Origin: Neckera pumila
Taxonomy: Eukaryota > Streptophyta > Bryopsida > Hypnales > Neckeraceae
Direction of reading: 5' to 3'
Assembly (NCBI GenBank): GCA_963969595.1
Contig: OZ018409.1
Coordinates: 46,761,282 to 46,825,281, forward strand
DNA length: 64,000 nt
The notes beneath the pieces are model-generated. The model saw only the letters and a list, made by a program, of their open reading frames with translations. It did not search any database and was not told the origin of the DNA. Below, in pieces: positions 35,067 to 46,214 of the stretch; position 1 is the stretch's first letter, and each line of letters opens with the position of its first letter. The translations under genes and the position numbers were made by a program.

Positions 35067-35850
35067 TAAAGAGTTGTCTTCTAATTCCAAATCACAAAAT
35101 ATGAATGACTTACAAAGCAATATGAGAGAGTTCAAACATTGAAATTATTGACCTCTAAGAATTAATTGTCATCTTGTTTAAAATTGTTTTTTGTGTATGT
35201 TTAAATTGAAGGTATTCAATTTCCCAGTAACTTGACTGTGCAGTTGTGACTATGGCACTGAGCAAAAGTTTGACATTATTGACGTGTGGCCATTTAGCTA
35301 ATTTGGGTGTGGAATTTCCGCACCATTTCATCCCTCGGATGAAATGATGTGGAATATTCCACATCATTCCGTCGGCGAGAAGGCAATTGCTCTAATGCTA
35401 TTGAATGTTATGGAACTTCAATGTGCTCCAAAACATTAGGATTTATCATAAATAAATCCAGAATTTTCCACTTCATCCATGCCTCGGTAGCAAGTCAGGC
35501 AATGTGTGTTGAATATGATTCAGTACAAACCTAGAAAGTTCAAAAACTAACCGTAAAATTGTGAATTAGTTCTAGTATTTGGCAACAAAAGAATCAAACC
35601 TGCCAGTTTACCCCAACACTCAATCTCACTCAATTAGAACTCCATGTGAAATCCATTAGAAATCAACCAGAGTTGACTACAACTCGGAAGCCCTAGAAGT
35701 ACTACAAAGCAAGAACGAATGCTCACAAAATCACCTCCACGCGCTCAACGAAGAAAGGAAGTTGCCAGCAAAATCCGCAGCTAGACCTCCACGCCTAGTA
35801 CCTCCACGCGCTTGAGTGAACTGTGAAAAACAATTGGCAATCTTTTGAGC
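35067..35850. other. Intergenic sequence without recognised gene
   Basis: Near 35320-35370 GATGAAATGATGTGGAAT and ATTCCACATCATTCCGTC form a short inverted repeat. CACCTCCACGCGCT occurs twice (about 35731 and 35804). Confidence 0.4.
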
Positions 35851-35854
35851 TGAC

Positions 35855-35930
35855 CAAAATCCAAATCTTTTTCTGCTTTGCAATACATTTCCATTTGTTT
35901 AAAAACAAATAAACTAAAGAACAACCCTAA
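35855..35930 (+). repeat. LINE-like 3' end (putative)
   Basis: TTTGCAATACATTTCCATTTGTTTAAAAAC-type tail, similar to that at 1.9-2.04 kb. No coding part is present. Confidence 0.3.
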
Positions 35931-36572
35931 AGCTCAAAGAGTTTGCGTCCAGACTCTCACCTCCAATACATCAAATTAAGCAAATCAAACAAACTCTAAA
36001 GCCGCGACAAAGCTCGAGACTTGCAGCAGAACTCCAAAAGTAAAATAGAAAAATACGAGACATGCGGAACTCATGCGGGCAGGTGCCAAACCTTATCGCT
36101 AGATCAATGGTTCACGTTTTTTTCACAACCGGTGCTGCATCGACGGCTGATACATTTTTTGAACATGATCAACGATCGTCAATAACCGCCATTTGCGACG
36201 TCTGTGAAAGATCAGATCAATGGTGCTATAGGTGGTTTTAAATTTTTTCTAAGAAACTCGAACGGTCCGCATTTACTGGCAAAGGGGGGGGGAGGGGGGG
36301 GGATTTCACCACAAGGTTTTCGCCTCTTTTTGCATCATTATCATTGTGTCATTTTGAATTGTCTCTCAATGTGAACAGTCTTTGACTTCCTTGAAAATTG
36401 TCACGGTAATATATGGTATATTTTTTAATTGAAAACTGAAAACAAATTCATTTGAAAAATATGGAAAGAAATTATGATCCAATTGCTATTCATAAATTTC
36501 TTTTTTATTGTACAAACAACAATGAAAAATAATGCAATGATGTCTCCAAAAATTATTTTTCTATATCCAACA
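35931..36572. other. Intergenic sequence with a G-rich run
   Basis: Two nine-base G runs separated by one A lie near 36284-36302. Otherwise nothing was recognised. Confidence 0.45.
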
Positions 36573-36907
36573 TTAGAGAAAAAATCAACCCTCCGGAGGG
36601 CCTCTCCACGACCCTATTTAATACCCTGAAATTTAGTTTTAAAGGGCTGAAAGTTTATTTTTTTCCCTATTTCCGTGCAGCTGAAACTGCAGTGACAGTG
36701 GCGCAGGAATCCAAATGTACAAATAAAAAATTATTTAAAAGACATCAAAATAAAAAATAAAAAATTGCAAAATTTGACTGCTTTGGCAAGCAGTCATACA
36801 CTCTAACTGCTCACCGGAAATACTTTTCTAGCTTGACAAGCCAAGCTTGAAATAGCTTGGCATGTCAATTTGGAGAGGCCCTCCGGAGGGCTGATTTTTT
36901 TTCTAAT
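36573..36907. mobile_element. MITE with CCCTCCGGAGGGCC-type TIR, copy 1 (about 335 bp)
   Basis: The left end ATTAGAGAAAAAATCAACCC then TCCGGAGGGCCTCTCCA is complementary to the right end TGGAGAGGCCCTCCGGAGGG then CTGATTTTTTTTCTAAT. The interior CAGCTGAAACTGCAGTGACA recurs in copy 2. Confidence 0.8.
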
Positions 36908-36941
36908 AACTATCCTTGATGATGAGTCAATGATCAAAATC

Positions 36942-37322
36942 ATTAGAGAAATTTCAGGCCTCCAAAGGGTTGCTCCACATCCCTCTAAAATACCCTGAAA
37001 TTTGATTTTTTGGGGTTGAGGAATTCATTGTTCCCCTATTCTCGTGTAGCTGAAATTGCAGTGGCAGTGGTGCAGGAACCAGGTTTTACAAGTTAAAAAT
37101 TTGTTAAAAAATTAAAAATACTAAAATATTAATTAATCATACAAAAAAATTAATACAAAACAAAACAAAAACGCAAATCTGATTGTTTTGGCGAGCAATC
37201 AGCTTATCTGATTGCTCATTGCGAGACTTTTTTGGGACTTTTTCAAATTGACAGACCAAGCTTGAAAAGAGTTTGGTTTGTCAATTTGGAGCAGCCTTTC
37301 GAAGGGCTGAAATTTTTGTAAT
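36942..37322. mobile_element. MITE, related copy 2 (about 380 bp)
   Basis: ATTAGAGAAATTTCAGGCCT ... GTTGCTCCA at the left pairs with TGGAGCAGCCTTTCGAAGGG ... CTGAAATTTTTGTAA at the right. The interior shares GCAGTGGCAGTGGTGCAGGA-type sequence with copy 1. It lies 34 bp after copy 1 in the same orientation. Confidence 0.75.
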
Positions 37323-39127
37323 GTCAAATTGCTAAGTCTGAATGTCTATCAAATTCAATTTTGCCTTTATATCATTGTTCTTATAAAATTTTGATTTTTC
37401 AAAAAAAAATGAAAAAATATATTTATGATTATTTTGAATTTTTTTTCAAAAATATTTGGAGACAAAATCAAATTTCTATGATTATTCAAATTTAAGTTTA
37501 ATAAAATTATATACATTGCAACATATTAAAAAAATAAATTTGGATTTTTTATGAGAAACAATCATTTTTATCATAAATTTAGAAATCATTGAAAAACTAG
37601 AGCATTTGAATGTAAAACACAAAAACATTTGGTTATTAGAATTTTGACACACGAAGCTTGGAATTGCAATAATTCATGAAATTTCAGTAATTTTTCAATA
37701 TTTAAAATTGGAATGGAAACAAAACAATTAGCTAAGCCTCATTTTCTTAGTTCTAATCTATTAATTAAAAAAAGAACAATATTTTGAAAGTTATAATCAA
37801 GTTTTTTTTTTTTGAAACACATAGACAAATTCCATTGATAAGGAAAAAGTACACAAAACCAAAGGACAATTTTAATCAAGTTTGACTAAGGTGTATGAGT
37901 GCATCTAGTTTTGAATGAGCCTTTAAAATGCCTCAAGGACTAAAAAGACACAATGAATCTTCTTCAAGTTTTCAATGTCAAATTCTCAATATAGTGAAAT
38001 AAATCTCAATATTTTGTAAAGTTAGATCTTGTAGAGTCACATGTTGACATACTTGTTGACTTTTTTTATTTTTCAAAATTTCAATGTGGGAAGTGTTTAA
38101 AAATTTATTTAGAAAATATAGTCTAATAAAAGAAAGGAACAAATGTAAGTTTCTTCAATGAAAAGAATATTATATGAGAAGGTCTAATTCAACATTCATG
38201 AGCCAAAATTGAATTTCTTTGTCAAATTCTGAAAAGTCTACATCACCTCGCACCACTCACAAGATGATATATGACATGATTTTATAAAAAAATGACTTAA
38301 TTTCTGCCAAATCTGACCTTTAAATAGGATAGTAGAGATTGATGGAAGAAAACAATTTCTCAAACATTTTTAGTCTTTACTATATACAAACAACTTGGAT
38401 CTAGTAAAAAATTATTTTTATTTTTAGCAATTTAAAAAATATAAGGTTCAATTTAGTGTGATTAAAAACACAAAATAATTAGAAGGATTTCAGTTTTTTG
38501 AAGATCTTCCAAATAATATGCTAATAATATCAATTGTTATATTTCAAAAATTGATGCGTATATAAAAGTTTTAAAATTTTATAGGATCTAATTTGGTCAC
38601 CTTTGGTGACTACTCATTAGGAAAAATTTCATCCTTCTACAAGGCTGAAATGCTGAATGGTATATGTGCATTTAGGAAAAATATCAGCCCAAAAAGGTTG
38701 TATGTCAAGCAATTTGTGAGGTGAGCAGTTAGTCAAGGTGCCCCATCGGAATTTCAATGAAAACAATATTTATCATTATTAATTTATTATTATTATTATT
38801 ATTTTATTTAATACATATATATTTTTTCACTATAATTACACATTTGCCAAAATCCTCACTGCCCTCTGCAAAGTCCAAATTTTCTATAATGCTTTCTGTC
38901 TGAAAATATATACGAATTTGAAGGAGGTTTTTATTTCTCATTAATTTTCTAAAATTAAAAAATAGTATGTTTGCCTTAGATTCCAATATATTTTTTTTGG
39001 AGGGGAAAAAAGCATTATTCATATCTTTGTATAATTTTTCTTCCCAGAAAATTGCGTTTTTTGCCTAGAAAAATTGATCATCCAAATTATTATAAACTAA
39101 AAATTCAGTAGTCAATATTTTCCACAA
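37323..39127. other. AT-rich intergenic sequence
   Basis: No gene was found. A T run followed by GAAACACATAGACAAATTCC at about 37801 resembles a reversed poly(A)-tailed retroposon end. An (ATT)n microsatellite lies at about 38776-38806. Confidence 0.45.
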
Positions 39128-40704
39128 TTAACCTCAAAATGCTCAAATACTATTTTTTGGCAACATAGCAATTTTGGATAGCTCATTACAAAAGGACCTT
39201 TTTTTTTTCTTTGAGATTTTTACATAATATGTGCTCAAGGAAATGCTTTTGAGACCCAATAATTTTCATAACTTTTGATTGCATGGTTAAAAAGTTATTG
39301 GATGATATGTAATTCACAATGTTAAACAAGCAACCTGGAGACCTTAAAAAATTTCTTCAAAAATCACTCTCTATAAAAATAAAATTTAAAATTGATTTTC
39401 TAGATTTATATATATGTGGAAAGCTTTGAATCATTTCATTTGATTAATGAGATGAAAGTTATGAGGAGTTTTAATTTGCGGGCAATTATAGAATCTCTTC
39501 TAAAGTAAACTTTGACATCCTGTTTTTTAACCAGGGTTGTCTTGTCAGACAAAATTTTGGATTTTGGCGTCTGATGGACGTCTGATGTCGCATATTATAT
39601 GACAATTTGTCTATCTGACCATGTCTAATAAGGCCCTCTACATAGCTGACTGCTCATAGAAATCTCATTTCAAGTATGATTCAAAATTCAAAATGTAATA
39701 AGTGTTAATTCAATTGAGACACTTTAATAAAATGGAACTTTAATATGTTAAGATTTATAAAGAGATAAGTCTTAAATTGAAAGTTATTTGAAAGTCAAAT
39801 TTAAAGTTGAATTTATTAGACAAACGGGGGGGCTATTTACTCTACTGGACGTCGAACAAATTTTGTCTGTCATATTGTTTGTCTGTCAGGGAAGACAACC
39901 CTGTTTTTAACTCTATTTTTGATATTTTTGAAAAAAATAAAAATCATGGGATACGTGTAGATTGTTTATTTCAACATTATAACCATTGAGATAGTCATTT
40001 TTCAATTCTATAACTAAATTCTTAACAATTTAGTATTTGGAACCAATCTCTACTTTTTTCTATTTACCATTTTTTCCCTATATTTTGTACAATTCCAAAT
40101 TATCTGAGGTTTTTCAAGCATGTAGCCAACTTGCTTAGAAGAGTGATTCCAAAGAATTACAATCAATTTGGACCTTTTTCCTACCTTGTGAAGTATAGCT
40201 GTCCAAACTTTGTAGGGACAAAAATATGCCGCATTACAAAAAATTTCAACCCACAAGAAGGCTGCCGACATTTGTTTTAGTGTGCATAAAGAAAAGAAAC
40301 CAGCCCAAAATGTAGACCATAGAAATTTTAGCTTTAAATCATTAAATTTGGGGACTCCTTTTTACTCAAAATCCCTAAATTGCAAAACGTGACAAATTAG
40401 CAAAATTTAAATTTAAATATAAAATGATTTTAAGAAAAATTTAAAAATATGAAATATGCTTAACCTCACGACAAACATCTCCAATAAAAATTTCAACTTC
40501 AAGCGAGTTATGCTTTACAAGTTATCGCAAAAGGAAGCTTCCACAAACTCTTTGTGACATTTCCCCAACATCGTTGTTTCTTGCAATGACCCAAGGTTAC
40601 ATGAGTCCAAATTTTTTTTTCTTCTAAAATTTGGTACTTGTATTAGAAATGGCATTTTTGGAGCGTTTTTAGAGAAAATATAGTCAAATACGTTTAGAAG
40701 TTAA
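39128..40704. mobile_element. TTAA-family element, copy 5, with nested hAT-like insertion
   Basis: It runs from TTAACCTCAAAATGCTC to GTTTAGAAGTTAA. The interior matches copies 1 and 2 (GATGAAAGTTATGAGGAG, TTGTATTAGAAATGGCA). The expected stretch after a TTTTTAAC motif is interrupted by the 372-bp element at 39532-39903. Confidence 0.6.
39532..39903. mobile_element. hAT-like non-autonomous element (372 bp)
   Basis: Terminal inverted repeat CAGGGTTGTCTTGTC / GGGAAGACAACCCTG, with an 8-bp target duplication TTTTTAAC at 39524-39531 and 39904-39911. CAGGG-type ends and 8-bp duplications define the hAT superfamily. There is no transposase; GGACGTC occurs near both ends. Confidence 0.85.
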
Positions 40705-41579
40705 ACCTCTAAAAGTTTAGAGGTTAAACCTCTAAACATCTAGAGTCTTCTCCATAATTTGGATTTTGTAAGAAATCATCATAAAGTATTATCTGAAAGA
40801 ATATTTTGGAATTGATGTACAAGTATAAATTTTAGATTTTGAATTGTATATTCCATCCTACGATTATATTCACCAATGCTATCACCAACTATTTTCTACA
40901 AATTTTGAAAGGAAAATTTTGAAATTCCTTCTAAATTTGATTATAAGCAAAATATTATCAGCTTCTGAGTAAAATTTGTTGGAATGGATTTGAAAAGACA
41001 TTCTTTGGACATGATGAATTTTTGAAATTTTTGTATTCTTAAAATTTATAACCTCATTTTTGCAAATCCAGTTTTGAACTAGAGTCAATGCAATTTTGGC
41101 TTGGTCAAACACTTAACACAGTTCCACATTTGTAGTATTAGAAAAATATGTACTCTAGTAACACCAAATCCAACCATTAGATAGGACAACAACTTGATAA
41201 AGTATCTCCACAAATTAGAATGACTTTCATCTAAACAAAATGAGAAAGAAACAAGAGTTTCAATCTGTTTGTTGTCTAGGATCTGGACGTTGGAGCGCTT
41301 AGGGTTGAATTCCATGTATACTAGACAAAATAGTCTTTACTTTTGTATTGTTAAAATTAAAAATTTCAAGCACATCCATGTGCAAGAAAATATCAAAGTA
41401 GGACAATTTATAAAAAAACTCCATTTTCAAGGAGTTGTTAGGCCTTGAGGGGTTAAGGATTCATTAGGAATAGAATGGACCCTTGAGAGGCCCTTAAACA
41501 ACTAACAAGTAGGGCTATATTATGAAGGCCATGATGAGTGCAATTTCTACGACATATTTATGTCTCTATCTTAAGATTA
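40705..41579. other. AT-rich sequence with TTAA-family fragments
   Basis: Back-to-back TTTAGAGGTTAAACCTCTAAA at 40717-40740 is a palindrome built from family termini. GGCCTTGAGGGGTTAAGG at about 41440 is a right end. No gene was seen. Confidence 0.45.
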
Positions 41580-41782
41580 AGAAACCCGCATTTTAGATGA
41601 CGATTCCCTGTTTTTTCTTGACAGATTTCAATGGACGTCCAATGTAACAAACCCAAGTTTTTGTCAACAAAAACATCCAATGTAACATCAATATTGATAT
41701 AAGAACATGGACTTGTTGCATTGGACGTCCACTAAAATCTGTCAAGAAAAATCATGACTTGTCATCTAAAACACGGGTTTCT
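41580..41782. mobile_element. Hairpin MITE with TA target duplication (203 bp)
   Basis: AGAAACCCGCATTTTAGATG ... TTTCTTGACAGATTT ... TGGACGTCCAATG on the left is complementary to the right arm, ending ACACGGGTTTCT. The arms are about 75 bp. TA flanks both sides (41578-41579 and 41783-41784). The ends do not match Stowaway CTCCCTCC. Confidence 0.8.
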
Positions 41783-41784
41783 TA

Positions 41785-44308
41785 TAGTACTTGTATGAGA
41801 TTATCAAAGCTTTTTATAACCCCTCATTCTATTAAATTGTTCTATGTAACAATTGATTTATTAAAAACACAAGTAAAGCTAGTGCACACCATGATGAATG
41901 TTGATGGGGCCCATCATGTAGTTACATCAGTATAAGTACTATTAATCCATAATGATCCATGGCTAGGGGGGGATACTCTAAAAATAGACCAAAACTACCA
42001 AGAACTTGAGCAATTTATTTGTTTATTTTTTCTTGAAATTAGATAGAATGTCAAATCTTAAAGGTCACATTGAGAGTGAGTACTTCAAAAAAAATTGGAT
42101 TATTTAACCTCCTAGTTTAGTCGATATTTAAATTTGAAGTTTTATTTAGGTCAATGGAAAAACAAGGCAACGCACTTTGAAGGAGCTTACTTTAGTGAGA
42201 GTATTTTGAAATGATTAACTTAATATATTTAGTGAAAAAACAAGAGAGTTGAGAATGCTTATCTAAAATTTCACAAAATTCTGAGCATTTTTCAATTCAT
42301 AATGGAGCTTGTAATGCATGGTGGTGAATGAAATGAGAGTTGTGCTATGTTGTTAGAAAAACAAGACTAAGGGCACACTTGTCTTCTCTTTGAATTCCTT
42401 GGATCTGTTTACCCTTCTTAAGGTGGGCAACAATTGCATTGCTTGGGTGGCTTTTTAGTCCATGCCCAAATTGAACCCAAAAATGAATAGTGAACTACAC
42501 TATACACTCAACTTTTAAAAATTCCACAAGATGGAATTGAATTCAAAATTTGATGAAACTATTGCCATTGGATTTATAAACATAGTCTGTTTCTTAGAAA
42601 TAATTTTTATTAAAAAAATTCAAAACTTGACAATGGGCAACTCAAAAATGAGGGGAAGTGACCAAAAAATGTTCACTTGGATCATTAGGGGTTAATCTGA
42701 GTAGATTGTCTATTTCAATCCTCTTGAATAAGAGCTCTTTGTATTATTAAGTCAAATAAAATAAGAATGCTGTGCCAAATTTGGATTATTTTACACCTTT
42801 TCTAAACCAATGAGTGTGATTTGCCTAAAACTTGTCATCATTATAAGGATGAACAGAGATAGAAAAATCTTTTCATCATTTTCTTAAGAAATTCATTTTA
42901 ATGAATTTTGAAGGTACTCTTTAGAAGGCTTTTTGAAGGCTCATTCTTTTTCTAATGTAATTTATGAGAGCCTAATTCTTGGAATGGACTTTAGGGGATT
43001 TTGTATAAGTTTCTATTGTCTAGATCTTTTATAAAGGACAAAATTTACTAACCTTTTAGATGTATAATTTGTATATAATTTAAAAAAATAAAATCATAAG
43101 TTTTAATTGTTATATTACATTATATTTATTTTAACCTTTCATTACAAACCTTCCCTTCTCCAAATGAAATGAATCAAAAATGTCCTTGTTGACTTGTAGA
43201 CGTAAATAATTTCTATTAGAAATAAATTCTCTTAAACTTTCATTCAAATTAATTTATTATTGTTCATTTACTTGAAGTTGTTGAGAACAAGAAGTTCACA
43301 TGTTTTTAGAGTTTGCAACACCAACAATTCTATTGTTCCTATTGACATACTTCAATTTCATCTTGAAACTATTAATAATTTAGTTTTGTTTCCATCTTGC
43401 ACTTATTTCTGCAATTCAATCCAACATATTTTTTGTAAATTAACATTTTTTAAAAATAATCTAAAACTTTCTAATCAATTCTCTATAATGGACAGTTGCA
43501 AGAATTACTAGGTGCTTTTGTTTTATTTTCATAGCACTTGTAAATTTTTTTTGAAATACTTAAAAATATATTTTATTTTATATAACAAAGTGTGGCCAAT
43601 GTGAAAATTTGTATTCATTTGTGGTTGATCCCTTCTTTTTGCAAACTTAAGGTGGACCCTAGCCTCAAATGAATTTAGGAAGAAGCCAACTTGACATGAT
43701 TGGATTGCATGCAACATGCCTTTTTCACATTCCAAAATAATTCAAGTAGAGTAAGCCATGCCTTGTCATTCCAAAATATACTTAAGTAGTGTAAGAATTC
43801 AAATGCTTTAAACTAGAATATGTATCAATGAAAGAGGCTCTACATTGCTTTTTAGAATAAATATTGAATGGGTTTTTTAACATGACTTTACAATTCTATT
43901 GTATATTCAATTTTTTGGAACTTCTTTACATCCTTGAGGTGAATAGTAATTAGATGAAGTACACTTTTTATAGCAATCATCATCCAAAATGTGGATGGTT
44001 TACCGCTTAGTGGTTAAGTTAGTGGAATGTAACCAATTCTTTGTTAGAAAATGAATATTCATCTATATACCCCCCAAATGTCAAAAACACATTAATATTT
44101 TGAGAGGCTCCCAAAACCAACTTTAATACTCTAATTAATAATTCAGCATAAGAATGCAGTCCCAACTTACGATGCTGTCCACCCATAATTATACTACGTA
44201 TTCTTTCTTGCACAAGATTTTGATATGAATTCTCTAAATCCATCCTTCGGAACAACTCTAATTCTACTATTATGCTTCATAGACATTGGTATTGAAGGCC
44301 ACACTATA
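41785..44308. other. AT-rich intergenic sequence
   Basis: I saw no gene. GGATCATTAGGGGTTAATC near 42680 is an isolated TTAA-family right end. Short frames lack domains. Confidence 0.45.
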
Positions 44309-45340
44309 TTAACTCATAAAGTCCCAAAGTCCTTTCAAGGGACTTTTGAGATTTTGGGTAGCCTTGTATGACCTCAATTTTTGACATGATTTTTTGAAAC
44401 TTTTTGCAAATAAAAAATCACATTAGCTTTCTCAGAATATCAATTTAATTTTTCTAGATGCATAGGAGCAAAATTTTATGCCACCCGAAGTCCAAAAAAC
44501 AATTCATCGTGCAAAACAAAATATTATGAAAAATTAAAAAAATTTAGTGTTAATTAATTTTTCAAAGATTATATTTGTGTACATGTGAAGCTTTGATTCA
44601 TTATTTCATTTGGATTAGTGATGTGAAAGTTATAGGAACTTCTTGTTTTGCAAGTAGTCATTGCATCATCCTACAAAAATAACTTATAGGATTCATTCTT
44701 TGAATTCAATTTCACAATTAAAAAAAATAAAAATTCCACATAGTTTAGATTTGCTTGCAGAATAATCTCACCATTGGGATTAGTATACTTCAAGTCCATT
44801 GTAAAGCTATTAACAATTCAAATTTTCATTCTATTTCATATCATATTCATATTTCATCTTATATGAAAATCAAGTTGATATTTAATTTTTGTTTAGAAAT
44901 TCAAAATCTGTAGTACAATAATTTTAATTATGAGGATTCAAAGGCTAATTATCTAGTCACACAAGGAATAAAAAAAAATATTTTCTTCACTTTGAATGCA
45001 AATATCTTGCAATCAACACAGTCAAGGGTTTCTGAAATTTCTTCCATACATTCTTACACTAATTTATAAGAACTAATAGATATACAGAAGGGTGGTTATG
45101 GATTGTTAATATGATGATTAGAAAATTATAATTCCACGTAGGTTTTATTTGTGAAACAAAATGCACACCTTCGAAAAATATGTACCCCTCTTTGAAATTG
45201 GCCCCAAGGCTTGTCTACCTTAGTGCAAGATCATATGCTTGGAGATGCATCAATTTCAAATTTTTTTTGCTATTTGCAATAGAAATGATAGTTTTGAGTG
45301 ATTTTTGAAGAAGAAGAAGGCTTTGGGACCTTGGGGTTAA
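44309..45340 (+). mobile_element. TTAA-family element, copy 6 (diverged)
   Basis: It begins TTAACTCATAAAGTCCC and ends GGGACCTTGGGGTTAA. Interior landmarks in copy 3 order include TCTCACCATTGGGATTAG, ATCTTGCAATCAACACAG and AGAAATGATAGTTTTGAG. Confidence 0.5.
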
Positions 45341-46214
45341 TTCAACCTAGTCCACCTACTAGCGAAAAAATACTTTGGGATACCTCACGATGGGAGACTG
45401 CATCTATACATGGAGCCAGATATTGACGTAAATACCAAAACAATCAATGCAAAAGCCCAGTGTTGTACAACTTCAAGCAACTGTTTAGGAAAAACACATC
45501 CCACACAAGGAGTTTGCAATAAAGTAGGAGGTTGTAAAATAGAGCGGGCATTAAGAATGGACCCTATAAATGGCTATGAAATGGACATGAGTTGGTTTTG
45601 AAATTGACCAATATAATCATTGAATGAATCAAGGAAAAAAACATTATTAATTGCAAGAGCCAATCATTCTCTTTGCTTTCCCCATTTTTATTAGAATCGC
45701 AAGTGAACCATTTATGAAAGACCTAGGCTCACAAATAGGGACCTACGACCCAACTCAAATTAATTCAAAAATGCTCGAAAAAATACGAAACCACTTAGGT
45801 TGGATTCTCATCAAGTTCTCTTTGTCTGAAAAAAGAGCTAAAAATATTCCCGTCCAAGGAAATACATGAAAAAGGCGGACCAGCCCTTAGATGCTCCATT
45901 TCTGAGCCTCCTACCTTAGCAAACGCTCAGACTGGACGAAACAAGCGAAGCAACCTTGTAACCTTAGTCTGACAATTCAGCTGGCCGCAGTATTCTATCT
46001 TCTTGCCCGCTGCACATTCCACACAGGGACCTAAATGCTCTGCATGACGAGAAATGTACACGAAAACATATTAGGACTTTGATTTTACAACAAAACTGAT
46101 TAATAAACTATTGCCAGAAGTAAAGACGCCCAAAAGGAAACCTGCAACAAATATTTCACCAGGAAGGAAGAAGACGACAACAAAATTCAGCACAACACCA
46201 AACAAGCGCAGATA
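45341..46214. other. 3' flank of the DCD-like gene
   Basis: Frames at 45410-45869 show no domain. The minus-strand 3' UTR of the gene should begin here, but I cannot place its polyadenylation site. Confidence 0.4.
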
